A stretch of 63,704 nucleotides of DNA from Candidatus Dojkabacteria bacterium (GTDB lineage Bacteria > Patescibacteria > Dojkabacteria > SC72), in contig JALNYV010000009.1 in NCBI GenBank assembly GCA_023229785.1, forward strand, positions 1 through 63,704, written 5' to 3'. Shown one piece after another: positions 14,136 to 22,382 of this stretch (position 1 is its first letter; the number at the start of each line of letters is the position of its first letter). The notes beneath the pieces were generated by a model, which saw only the letters and a list, made by a program, of their open reading frames with translations, did not search any database and had not been told where the DNA came from. The position numbers and the translations under genes were made by a program.

Positions 14136-16133
14136 ATGAAAACTGTACAAAATATAATAAAACCTGAAGAAATAAGATTAACCTTTCCATTAAATTTAGA
14201 TATTGTTCAATCTAATGGAAAGATAAAAACTGTGCCTCAACAGAAAATAGATGATATGATTGAAAGTTTTAAGGACAGTGCCAACAGCGCAATAGAAATA
14301 ATAACTAAAAAAATATATCCCAGACTAATTATCTTAGACAATCCAAAAAAAGGTTATTGCCCATTATGTTATCCACCAAATACTAAAAAGAAAAAGAAAT
14401 CTGAACTTATATATAGACTAAAAGATTTTGAGATAGGACATTATAATTTTAATGGAAAAGAATATTCTTGTATTAAATTTGTTAAGGGTAAAAAATCTTT
14501 GCCTTTTTGTGATTGTATTAAAAAAAATAACACTGCCTTTTATAGATTAAGAAAATTTTTACTACCTTCCGAAACACATGATACTCCGTTTGATATGACT
14601 ATTGCCGGTAGAAAACTTAATGGAAAATATAAGATTGCTAGATCAAAATCTGTGTTCAATCTTTCAAAATCAAATTACCTTGGAGGTTATCCGGGTAATG
14701 GTTATAGGGCACATATATTTGATTCATGCTTGCAAAAAGCATGTGAAGCTATAAAGTCTCAGAATGAAATAAATAAAAAAATACAAGAAAAAATAGAAAA
14801 AATAGATTATAAAATAATCTATCAAAAAAAATTTATAATGAATCAACTAGACCTGAAGATAAAAAAAGAAAGAGAATGGAATAGTAGTTTAAAGATTTAT
14901 TCAATAAAACGAATTAAAAAATTTATAACTGATAACGAATTAAAGATAAAACGTCTAACTAAAAAGATATCAAAAGAGGTAGTGTATAAAAAATCAGTAG
15001 TCAGATTATATGAATCTGATTACAAACTTCTTCAAGATCCAGTATCACAAAAGTATAGTATAGAAATAAAAGATATATATACTGATAAGATGATGCTTCC
15101 TATAAATTTTTTAGGACAAGATAATACTAAATATATGGAAAGATTAAAACCTTATCTGAATATGTCCAAAAAGTGTGAAACTGAAATATCAAGGATTGAA
15201 CCTTATAAAAATATGAAAATAAAAAACAGATGGAAATGGAAACAATCCCCAGTTTATAAATTACATTATATATTCAAACAAGAGAAGAAAAAGATAGAGT
15301 TCACAAAAGAAATGATGCCACTAGGTATTGATCTAGGAATTGCTAATTTACAAACTATGAGTTTATGGGACAATGCTAAAAATAAACCTGTAAAGATAAA
15401 GTTTTACAATGGAAGACCTATTAGGAGAAAAAGACAACAAATGACCAAGATCAGGAAGATTATCAGTAAAAGAAATACTGCCAAGATAAGATCTTACTTA
15501 TTAAATAAAGGTTATGCCTTCAACAAAAATCCTCAAAATTATATAGAGGTAATTAAAAAGATGGGTAACACTCCTGAACAAAAGTATATGAATAACCAAA
15601 TGCATAATCATACCACTGAAATCATAAAAAAATGTTGTTTATGGAAAGCGGAATATAAAAAAGATATAGTTATAGTAATTGAAGATTTATTAGATATAAG
15701 AGAAAATATTAATATGGAAAGTGGGAATCTTAAAGTGTTAGGAAAATGCAATAGATATTCTAAGAATACAAAAAATTTAAAAACAAAAAGGTTTTGGAAG
15801 CGTAAAAATAATTTTATAACTAACATAAATAAATGGACTTATGCACAATGGTTAAATAATCTGAAGTATAAAGCAGAATTAAATGGGATACCCTTAGTAA
15901 TACTCCCAAAAAGATTTATAAGAATGTCTTCAACAAAATGTAATAAATGCAACCATATAGATGAAAATAATCGTAAAGGGAGAAGATTTTTATGTCTTAA
16001 CTGTAAATATAAATCTGATGCAGATTATAATGCTTCAGTGAATATTGCAAAGTCATATTATGAATGGCTTATTTGGAAAGAGGAAAAGAAAGAGGAAAAG
16101 AAAAAGAAAAATGATAATAAAAAATCCTTGTAA
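14136..16133 (+). CDS. cas12f: Cas12f-like type V CRISPR effector (RuvC nuclease), 665 aa
   Basis: The RuvC nuclease is complete: RuvC-I GIDLG (D399), RuvC-II VIEDL (E516) and RuvC-III SDADYNAS (D630). The TnpB/Cas12f zinc ribbon is inserted before RuvC-III (C602, C605, C620, C623). An N-terminal zinc site (C75xxC78, C125xC127), as in Cas12f/Cas14 proteins, and about 390 residues before RuvC make it longer than typical TnpB (about 400) and fit Cas12f (400-700). Residues 205-300 are a lysine-rich coiled coil. It should be an RNA-guided DNA nuclease. It is followed by cas1 overlapping by 23 nt and preceded by a repeat pair; no tnpA is seen. Lysine- and AT-rich coding is more extreme than in neighbours, suggesting transfer. 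TnpB kinship is the alternative, but the context favours CRISPR. Confidence 0.85.
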   Translation: MKTVQNIIKPEEIRLTFPLNLDIVQSNGKIKTVPQQKIDDMIESFKDSANSAIEIITKKIYPRLIILDNPKKGYCPLCYPPNTKKKKKSELIYRLKDFEIGHYNFNGKEYSCIKFVKGKKSLPFCDCIKKNNTAFYRLRKFLLPSETHDTPFDMTIAGRKLNGKYKIARSKSVFNLSKSNYLGGYPGNGYRAHIFDSCLQKACEAIKSQNEINKKIQEKIEKIDYKIIYQKKFIMNQLDLKIKKEREWNSSLKIYSIKRIKKFITDNELKIKRLTKKISKEVVYKKSVVRLYESDYKLLQDPVSQKYSIEIKDIYTDKMMLPINFLGQDNTKYMERLKPYLNMSKKCETEISRIEPYKNMKIKNRWKWKQSPVYKLHYIFKQEKKKIEFTKEMMPLGIDLGIANLQTMSLWDNAKNKPVKIKFYNGRPIRRKRQQMTKIRKIISKRNTAKIRSYLLNKGYAFNKNPQNYIEVIKKMGNTPEQKYMNNQMHNHTTEIIKKCCLWKAEYKKDIVIVIEDLLDIRENINMESGNLKVLGKCNRYSKNTKNLKTKRFWKRKNNFITNINKWTYAQWLNNLKYKAELNGIPLVILPKRFIRMSSTKCNKCNHIDENNRKGRRFLCLNCKYKSDADYNASVNIAKSYYEWLIWKEEKKEEKKKKNDNKKSL

Positions 16134-17052
16134 AATATACAAAAAAAAATTAGAGATAGTAATAGGATATTATGATCTAAAAGAAGGAAAGAAGAGTAAT
16201 GTATTTTATAATCCCCTGAGTCTAAAAGGAGAAAATATTATACTAACTAAAGATTCTTCAATATCAACAAGTATATTTAAACTTCAACCAAACTTATCAA
16301 TATCAATATATGATTCCAAACAGAAACAGATAACACATACCTTGATCTCCCTGAATAATCTTCCAGACATATTAAAGAATGAAAAATATTTTTATACTCT
16401 TAATAGATATAAGAAAAAAAAATTGGCATATATATTTTGTAAGGGAATTTGTAATGATAGGATTAAAATTCTTTTTGATTTAAATAGGGTTAGGAAAAAT
16501 AAAAAGATCAAAGATGTATTGGTACAAATGAGGATGATCAATAAAAAATTAATAAAATTTAAAGACAAAAAAGAATTAATGGGTTATGAGGGTAATATAG
16601 CCAAATTGTTTTATTATGGATTATCTATTATAGATCAACGATGGATTAAAGTAAGAGATATTGAATCTAAGGATATTATAAATATTTTAATGAATTTCAC
16701 CCATACTATCTTAAGGAATAAAATTCTTTTTAAAATGATTGAAAAAGGTATTAATCCAAATCATGGTTTTTTACATGATAATAATAATAGGAATGAAACT
16801 TTTTTAGTATTTGATATTTCAGAACTATGGATTGCTTATATAGACAAGTTAATATTTTATGCTCTACAAAAAAAAATAGTTAAAGATAATGATATAACTA
16901 AAGATGGAAAATTGACTGACAAGTCTATTAAGAATATTATTTTATTAGTGAATGAAAGAGTTACAGACCAAGAAATAGAAAATAAGTTGGATGAATTTTT
17001 ATTATATATAAGTAATAAAAAAAATAGGTTGTCTTGGAAGATATCATCCTAA
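16111..17052 (+). CDS. cas1: Cas1 integrase, 313 aa
   Basis: Catalytic motifs of Cas1 are present with normal spacing: E160 in GYEGNIAKLFYYGL, H222 in NPNHGFLHDNNN, then D235 and E238 in FDISELW. The H to D gap of 13 residues is the usual one. An N-terminal beta domain (about 1-85) and a C-terminal helical catalytic domain fit the family, and the length is normal (300-340). ATG 16111 lies in the end of the effector gene after a GAGG purine box, so translation is coupled. No cas2 frame is found nearby. Cas1 inserts new spacers; alone it recalls the Cas1-only mini-integrase of type V-C. The open frame extends upstream to 16045, but that part is effector-coding shadow. Confidence 0.9.
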   Translation: MIIKNPCKIYKKKLEIVIGYYDLKEGKKSNVFYNPLSLKGENIILTKDSSISTSIFKLQPNLSISIYDSKQKQITHTLISLNNLPDILKNEKYFYTLNRYKKKKLAYIFCKGICNDRIKILFDLNRVRKNKKIKDVLVQMRMINKKLIKFKDKKELMGYEGNIAKLFYYGLSIIDQRWIKVRDIESKDIINILMNFTHTILRNKILFKMIEKGINPNHGFLHDNNNRNETFLVFDISELWIAYIDKLIFYALQKKIVKDNDITKDGKLTDKSIKNIILLVNERVTDQEIENKLDEFLLYISNKKNRLSWKISS

Positions 17053-17148
17053 AAGGATAATGATTATAAATGAAAACAAATAACATTTATTAAATAATTA
17101 GCCTAAAAAACTAATTCAAACATACATAGAACTATACGCTTTATGTAT

Positions 17149-17292
17149 TGGGGTATGTTGTGTACCCCAGACTTCGGTCGCGGGCGGAGATTGCAAACTT
17201 GTTTGAAAATCTTCGCTCTAAAAGGATTTTATCCTAAGAGGAAATATTGATGAGGGTATAAAAAGCAATTTGAGTATCCTCATCATTTTTTT
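17149..17292 (+). ncRNA. highly structured RNA after cas1, candidate tracr-like RNA
   Basis: Five successive hairpins: TGGGGTA/TACCCCA (17149-17169); GAC-UUCG-GTC (17170-17179); GCGGAGAT/ATCTTCGC with an inner CAAA/TTTG stem (17184-17216); AGGAT/ATCCT (17223-17235); and an 11-bp terminator stem (17248-17285) with T7. G-U pairs in stems 3 and 5 show the plus strand is the RNA. A full anti-repeat is not seen; only UCCUCAU can pair with the GUGAGGA of the repeat. Position right behind cas1 and size near 150 nt fit a Cas12f-type guide scaffold. Confidence 0.6.
17248..17292 (+). terminator. strong terminator ending the CRISPR locus
   Basis: TGATGAGG..TA pairs with TA..CCTCATCA (11 bp with one G-U), loop of 16 nt, followed by seven Ts. 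Confidence 0.7.
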
Positions 17293-17313
17293 ATCTTTAT
17301 TTATTTAATTGAA

Positions 17314-17393
17314 CGCGGCCACCCGGAATCGAACCGGGAAGCCCAAAAGGCATCGCTCTCAAGGCGAGTGGATTACCATTGTCCCATGGCCGC
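17314..17393 (-). tRNA. trnS(tga): tRNA-Ser(TGA)
   Basis: Acceptor stem GCGGCCA/TGGCCGC, D arm GGA/TCC, and anticodon loop CTTGAGA giving anticodon TGA. A class II variable arm (GCC TTTT GGC) and a T arm CCCGG-TTCGATT-CCGGG follow. The discriminator is G, as in serine tRNAs. No CCA encoded. The first anticodon pair is a C-T mismatch. It borders the CRISPR island, so it may have served as an insertion site. Confidence 0.9.
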
Positions 17394-17410
17394 AAATTTA
17401 TATTTCTTGC

Positions 17411-17455
17411 ATTACATACATTACATACATTACATACATTACATGCATTACATAT
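17411..17455. repeat. 9-bp tandem repeat, five copies
   Basis: ATTACATAC repeated from 17411, the last two copies with one change each (ATTACATGC, ATTACATAT). It is the most regular example of the G-poor leader sequence found before several minus-strand genes, here just upstream of tRNA-Ser. Confidence 0.8.
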
Positions 17456-17671
17456 ATTCCTTACATTACATAACCACGCTGCACTCTTCAATACTGAACC
17501 GTACTGGACAGTGCATCAATACACTTCACAACACGTTGAATATGATATAGTGATATCCTTGCATTACATTAAATTACCAAACCATACAGCACCATGCTTC
17601 ACAACACCTGACATCTCATGACTGTACAATACAGCGCATAACTTTAACGAACAGCACAGTTGAATATTATT
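17456..17671. other. G-poor non-coding leader region
   Basis: Continues the ATTACA/CTTCACAACAC-rich sequence without a believable gene. On the minus strand it is G/T-rich and precedes tRNA-Ser. Confidence 0.5.
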
Positions 17672-17809
17672 TTACCATTTAATTGATGGATCACGTTTAA
17701 GTTCAAACATGTTCTCGGTTTCATAACTTTCTTCAATCTCATAATCTTCTTCTATTTTTATAGGTTTCCTTCTAGTATACGATTTCACTTTGATATAATA
17801 TTTTCCCAT
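17672..17809 (-). CDS. small charged protein, 45 aa
   Basis: MGKYYIKVKSYTRRKPIKIE followed by an acidic segment and a basic end. A GGAGAG purine box precedes it. Unknown. Confidence 0.5.
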   Translation of the reverse strand: MGKYYIKVKSYTRRKPIKIEEDYEIEESYETENMFELKRDPSIKW

Positions 17810-17834
17810 TCATTTCGCTTCTCTCCTTTCAAAC

Positions 17835-17930
17835 GATTATCCTTGCATTACTTTACACCATCCCACTTTACTTTACCACACCCCAACATTCTATACAAAA
17901 CAATACTGCACTTTACAGAACATCTGAAAA
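17835..17930. repeat. G-poor leader repeats before the 45-aa gene
   Basis: CTTGCATTACTTTACACCATCC-like words repeated, CTTTACC and CAATACTGCACTTTACA, the same family as at 7.2, 7.4, 17.4, 54.1 and 56.1 kb. Confidence 0.5.
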
Positions 17931-17949
17931 AGATATAGAACTATAGTAT

Positions 17950-18279
17950 TTATATTTTACTCTCAGACCAAACGCTATTGGCTATGATCCATTTCTCTTT
18001 CTCGCCTTCATAAGTTAGTAGTTCCATATCATTTGGCTTTACACTATAATAACATTTCCCCTGTGCGCTTAGTTCTTTTGCAATCTCGATTGGAACATAA
18101 TAGAGTTTACCTTTGGTCAATCTTAAGGTTATCTTCTTCCCAGGAACATTATAGAACACAGACTCATCCAGCATTTTTATTACGATAAAAGTGTCACCTT
18201 TTTTGAATGTAGGCAAATATTTTTTACCATGAAAATTCCCTCCCCATTCCGGAATTTCTATCATCAAGTTATCTTCCAT
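17950..18279 (-). CDS. hypothetical protein, 109 aa
   Basis: A beta-rich soluble protein (FKKGDTFIVIKMLDESVFYNVPGKKITLRL) with an OB-fold-like or PH-like strand pattern. It lies between the iteron field and the replication operon's downstream side, so an ssDNA-binding or origin-related role is conceivable but unproven. Confidence 0.6.
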   Translation of the reverse strand: MEDNLMIEIPEWGGNFHGKKYLPTFKKGDTFIVIKMLDESVFYNVPGKKITLRLTKGKLYYVPIEIAKELSAQGKCYYSVKPNDMELLTYEGEKEKWIIANSVWSESKI

Positions 18280-18342
18280 GCGAAATGAAGGTGGTCCGGT
18301 TATAAAAATGTTTTGGTCATCAATCCAAAAAATCCAAAATTT

Positions 18343-18769
18343 CTATAGAAAGGTGACAGCAGGTGACAGGAAGAAAAAAAACCTCCTGTCACTCCTGTCA
18401 CCTTTTTTGACGGGAACGTCTGTAAACACCAAATTTTGGCATTACAGCAAAAAAATGTCACTGCAAACGTGAAAAGTGCCTTTCTGAAGTACCTAAATTT
18501 AGGCTTTAGGACGTCTAAAAACCGGTGACAGGAGTGACAGCAGAATTGGTATAAAGTATTTCTTGATTAATTAGATGCAGTGACATTTGGGAAAAAGGAT
18601 TTGGAAATCTCCTGTCACTCCTGTCACCTTTTGCTGTAAAGCCCAATCCTTGGGAGATTAAGGCTTAAAACCGGTGACAGGAGAATCATACGTTCCTGTC
18701 ACCTCCTGTCACTCCTGTCACCCTCGTCACCTACTGTCACCTCCTGTCATCCTCGTCACCTTTCTATAG
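18343..18769. repeat. iteron field with bounding 15-bp inverted repeats, candidate origin
   Basis: About 15 exact TGTCAC words (both orientations) plus variants occur here, mostly as CCTGTCACC or CTCCTGTCAC. It is bounded by CTATAGAAAGGTGAC (18343-18357) and its exact complement (18755-18769). It holds a 24-bp direct repeat (at about 18383 and 18609), a second direct repeat AAAACCGGTGACAGGAG, and the perfect palindrome CCTAAATTTAGG (18492-18503). It lies directly after the PrimPol-helicase gene. Density, order and position fit an initiator-bound replication origin. Confidence 0.85.
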
Positions 18770-18899
18770 TCCTATATAAAAAATATTCAAAGAAATCTGT
18801 AACTTTTATTCAGTACTATTATTCAACAACCGGTTTCTTTTTTGGACTGGTTTCCGGACTGTTATATTTTTAGAATGTATGTTATGTTTTGAAACTACT

Positions 18900-21551
18900 T
18901 CAACCCTTAATTATGTTCATGGATTCGAAAACTCTTAACTCTTCTTTTATCAATTCATCTTTGTAAGTCACGGGTGTAGACTTAGTAATGTAAATTCCTC
19001 TCTTCTTATTCTTACGGTTGATATCATGAATCTTTATTCCTTCATCATCAAGGTTTGCTTGTATCTCTCTTAATTTTTTACCAAGCGCACTTGGAGCGGC
19101 AGGCCAATTGACCTTTGTACTAATCTTCAAAGTTCCTGCAATTTCTTCCAACTTTGATAATAGTTCACTTGCAGTACCTTCCCATTCATTTTTATCGCCC
19201 ATAAATTCCATTAGGCTTACTGCTAATGGTTGAGCCTCAATGGCTTCCTTGTTTAACATTTCAATCTTATTGAAATATGCCTGAGTAAAGATTCCTTTCT
19301 CTTTCCCCATTGCGACTGCGGCAGCCTCGCACCAGATTGTGTAGTCTGCCATTCTCGGCAGGATCTTCATTTCATTCCTCATCATTTTTACCAATGGTAA
19401 AGTCTTTTGGATTATCTTAAACATGGCACCGGTTATTTTAGGTCTATCCTTTTCAAACAATTCTAATATCTCGCTTTCAGTCCTCCTTGATGTTCTAGAT
19501 ATCCTGGACAAGTGAACGGTTACGCTTCTGTCTAAAAAGTCTGGCTCTTCTCCCGCAAGGTTTATCCCATTGAATCCTAACTTCCTTATGTAATTATAAA
19601 TAACATCTTCATCGTCGGTATACAATTGTCTTTTACTGAAACCTTCTCCAGTAACTACTTTACAAAACAAATCTGAATATTCTTTAGTTATACTTGTGAC
19701 ATTATCAAAGATGGGGAGATAATGGTGCGCAAGTTGCTGATACAGTTCAGTCTTATCTTTGGCCATGGATAATAGTTTCAAAGAAGATGGATCAATCAAT
19801 TGCCTCATCAATTTCAGGCTGAAACTCTTTCCGCTACCTTGGTCACCGTGAACGACAAGTATTGCATATGGAATATCTGGTATCAATAATAATGCAACAT
19901 GGCTTTCCATTATATCAACATCTTCTGCAACAATAGGAATAAAGTTCCATAATAATTTGATGTCGCTCATCCTTGCACCCAGATCAAAAACTAGTTCTTT
20001 CATGTGCCTGAATCTTTTAAATTTTACTGGAGACAATTTTGATTCTAGTACTTTTATTTCTTTAGGCGATATCATTAGGACTTTCCAATCTTTGTCTCCG
20101 ATATCAATATAAATTTTATCTTCTATATGCGCCGCTCTCAGGTATACTTCAATACATGCAGCATCGAACAAAGCCTGTGTTGTGAATATGGCAATGATAT
20201 TTTCCAACTGTGTTTTGGTTGGAGGCTTCTGTGATTTATCATAGACCACTTTTATTACAAAATTCTTGAACGCAGAACTTTGTATCCGCAGGTTCTCATG
20301 ATGCCCGTTAATAGATATGGTAGCATACGGTACTCCATCAGGGTCTCTGAACACTTCAACAATTTCTTGTAGAACATCTTCCCTGATTTCTTTTACTTCT
20401 TCGAGTTCCTCTTCAGACAACACATGCGTGCTCATCTTAGGTCCTGGAATATCTCCTTCAGCATTACTATTCATCTCTTCATCAGAATCTGCAAGAGGCG
20501 AGGTTATGTTCTCGAATACTTGACTGGCTTTGTTTTCAATCTTCTTAAATTTTATTATATCAAAGATGTTATCCTTTTCTGGAGTCTTGAGTCCATACTT
20601 TTCTCTAGCCTTTTGTATAATTTGTTTTCCTTCTTCAACAGTAAAACATCTTGGGCCTGCCCTGCTACAAGGTATGATTCCTTCCATCACTCCAATAAGT
20701 TCAGCCGGGCCTCCGCCACTTCTGCATCTCCAACAATACCAATTATTAGAATTAGTGTTAACTCTAAAATTCATTCCTTGTGTTGAGCCATGGCTTGGAT
20801 GAGGACCTTGTAAATTTCCATTCCCCATGTCATGTAATCCTACTGTAGAAATAATATTTGTTATTGGGATATTCTGGATTCTTTCCCTATTCCATTCTAT
20901 AATATTATGTTCTCGTATAACTTTTTCTTTCACTGGAATAAACTCCTTGAAAGTTTCCACAATTTTTTCAATAGGAATTTCTTTTATTGGGACATCTTTA
21001 TGCACTTTATATTGTTCCCCGGTCGGATGGATTGCATTTGGACCAACACACTGTTGTGTCTTCCATTGTAGTTCTCCAAGATGATGCCCATCTTTATTAT
21101 AGAATATGATCTTCTTGGTCATTCCTGGAACTATAATATATTTATGTATGCCTCCACTTCCCGTCTTTACTTCAAACGTTTCTTCAAACTCTCCTTCAAA
21201 CAATTTACTCAACTGTTTGTCTGCGGTATCATCATCCAGAATGGCAAGGTTCCCGAACCCGGTCGCGATCCCGTAATTGCCGCCGTTAGAAATATGTGCA
21301 GCGAGTTTAGGATTATCAAAAGCATAATGGTTGCTGCTTTGCCACGCAGCCTCGATTGGTACTTTTCCCTGCGCAACATATCCTTGGTCTTTTAATTCTT
21401 CCAATTCTTTTTTAGATTTCTTTCCAGGCATGTCTTTAGTCTCTTTCAATTTCGAACCTTCAATCTCTTTTTTGAACTGGTCCCATTTGCCAAGGAGTAT
21501 GAATCTGAACTCTGGATGTTTGAGTGAGTCGGGAATTATTATATCATCCAT
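18900..21551 (-). CDS. PrimPol-helicase replication protein, 883 aa
   Basis: Residues about 40-200 are a primase-polymerase (AEP) domain: GIATGFGNLAILDDD with metal-binding aspartates, GSGGIHKYI with the conserved histidine, then QWKTQQCVGPNAIHPTGE. A zinc site follows (WYCWRCRSGG ... CSR, about 270-305). Residues about 600-700 are a superfamily 3-like helicase: Walker A GDQGSGKS, Walker B LPIFDN, then GINLAGEEPDFLDRSV. It synthesises primers and unwinds DNA at the element's origin, and lies beside the iteron field. Start 21551 (MDDIIIPDS) follows AAAGGAGG; the longer frame to 21587 lacks this. Confidence 0.9.
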   Translation of the reverse strand: MDDIIIPDSLKHPEFRFILLGKWDQFKKEIEGSKLKETKDMPGKKSKKELEELKDQGYVAQGKVPIEAAWQSSNHYAFDNPKLAAHISNGGNYGIATGFGNLAILDDDTADKQLSKLFEGEFEETFEVKTGSGGIHKYIIVPGMTKKIIFYNKDGHHLGELQWKTQQCVGPNAIHPTGEQYKVHKDVPIKEIPIEKIVETFKEFIPVKEKVIREHNIIEWNRERIQNIPITNIISTVGLHDMGNGNLQGPHPSHGSTQGMNFRVNTNSNNWYCWRCRSGGGPAELIGVMEGIIPCSRAGPRCFTVEEGKQIIQKAREKYGLKTPEKDNIFDIIKFKKIENKASQVFENITSPLADSDEEMNSNAEGDIPGPKMSTHVLSEEELEEVKEIREDVLQEIVEVFRDPDGVPYATISINGHHENLRIQSSAFKNFVIKVVYDKSQKPPTKTQLENIIAIFTTQALFDAACIEVYLRAAHIEDKIYIDIGDKDWKVLMISPKEIKVLESKLSPVKFKRFRHMKELVFDLGARMSDIKLLWNFIPIVAEDVDIMESHVALLLIPDIPYAILVVHGDQGSGKSFSLKLMRQLIDPSSLKLLSMAKDKTELYQQLAHHYLPIFDNVTSITKEYSDLFCKVVTGEGFSKRQLYTDDEDVIYNYIRKLGFNGINLAGEEPDFLDRSVTVHLSRISRTSRRTESEILELFEKDRPKITGAMFKIIQKTLPLVKMMRNEMKILPRMADYTIWCEAAAVAMGKEKGIFTQAYFNKIEMLNKEAIEAQPLAVSLMEFMGDKNEWEGTASELLSKLEEIAGTLKISTKVNWPAAPSALGKKLREIQANLDDEGIKIHDINRKNKKRGIYITKSTPVTYKDELIKEELRVFESMNIIKG

Positions 21552-21861
21552 CTTTTTTTCCTCCTTTAAAATATTCATAATAATCATTAAATAACATTAT
21601 AAAAGGAGTGATTACAAGAAAGAATCCAAGGAAAGGTATTGCAAGACTTATCTTCCAAGGCCATTCTGAAGAACCCCAGCATTGTTGATTCTCTTCAGTA
21701 TCATATCTTATAGGACATTCTTTCTGGAATACTGAACAAGGAATACAATGATAATTATTTACTACCTCTTGATGTAAATGCCAACCCCAATTAATCAAGA
21801 ACATTCCGCTAGTAATATAAATTATGCCCATAACAAATAGATAAATAAAGTTAGTCCTCAT
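21544..21861 (-). CDS. membrane protein, two segments with Cys-rich loop, 105 aa
   Basis: Membrane helices at about 4-24 and 70-90 with a loop containing four cysteines (CIPCSVF, CPIRYDTEENQQCW) that could form disulfides outside the cell. It overlaps the PrimPol start by 8 nt. Confidence 0.6.
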   Translation of the reverse strand: MRTNFIYLFVMGIIYITSGMFLINWGWHLHQEVVNNYHCIPCSVFQKECPIRYDTEENQQCWGSSEWPWKISLAIPFLGFFLVITPFIMLFNDYYEYFKGGKKDG

Positions 21862-22064
21862 TCAACCTCCGTAGTAAGTTCCTTAAAATAAGTCAATATT
21901 TTAACATAGGGTATTTGATACTTGTAAGTTACTTCCCAAAGTTTCTTATCGAACGCGTCTTGGTCTTCTCTTAATAATATGAGTTCTTGGAATTCTTCTA
22001 ATGGTATCTGGTTCGCATTTTTAATTGGTTCCATGTTGTCTGCGTTCATGACCTCCATTATCAT
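21858..22064 (-). CDS. hypothetical protein, 68 aa
   Basis: Helical and acidic (LEEFQELILLREDQDAFDKKLWEVTYKY). Start could be MNADNM (15 nt later). Overlaps neighbours by 4 and 44 nt. Unknown. Confidence 0.5.
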   Translation of the reverse strand: MIMEVMNADNMEPIKNANQIPLEEFQELILLREDQDAFDKKLWEVTYKYQIPYVKILTYFKELTTEVE

Positions 22065-22281
22065 CTTCTCGGTCGTTTGCTATCTCTACTAGGAAGTTAT
22101 AACTGTAAACACATTCACCATCGAACGTCTCGTCTATCATGAAACTCTCATCAAATATTTCCATCACAGCCCCAGACTTTTTAACAGCGCGCGGACTTCC
22201 TGGGTATTGGAACATGAGTTTAACACGTTTAGAATTATCTTTCGCCTCCTGAAGTTTCTTTTTAAATCCGCTATTCATCAT
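22021..22281 (-). CDS. hypothetical protein, 86 aa
   Basis: A basic N-terminus followed by beta strands (RVKLMFQYPGSPRAVKKSGAVMEIFDE), an OB/SH3-like pattern. Unknown; part of the replication operon. Confidence 0.55.
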   Translation of the reverse strand: MMNSGFKKKLQEAKDNSKRVKLMFQYPGSPRAVKKSGAVMEIFDESFMIDETFDGECVYSYNFLVEIANDREDDNGGHERRQHGTN

Positions 22282-22382
22282 TCGTTCTCCCCTTTTTCAA
22301 CCCTTTTTTTATCATTCTGTCACCGCGCATCGTTCTTGAATGGTTACTGAGTTTTTAAACAATTAGGTTTTTCAGAGTATAA

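Noticed and set aside
14136..16133. Effector as a plain IS605-type TnpB
   Set aside because: No tnpA or IS end hairpins are seen, the N-terminal extension and zinc site are of Cas12f type, and cas1 overlaps it. It remains the alternative if phylogeny says so.
17149..17292. Clear tracrRNA anti-repeat downstream of cas1
   Set aside because: Only a 7-nt match to the repeat is visible and the T-run has the wrong order, so a full anti-repeat cannot be claimed.
13860..17300. Casposon (Cas1 transposon)
   Set aside because: No family B polymerase, HNH of casposon type or terminal inverted repeats flank this cas1.
17411..17455. CRISPR array at the ATTACATAC repeats
   Set aside because: Tandem 9-bp units without spacers.
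17297..17491. Minus-strand frame across tRNA-Ser
   Set aside because: It reads through the tRNA and a 9-bp tandem repeat (NVCNVCNVCN), so it is not a gene.
18343..18769. Iteron field as a CRISPR array
   Set aside because: Repeat words are 6-10 bp, in both orientations and unevenly spaced.
20424..20802. Plus-strand frames inside the PrimPol gene
   Set aside because: Shadows of a gene with clear domains on the other strand.
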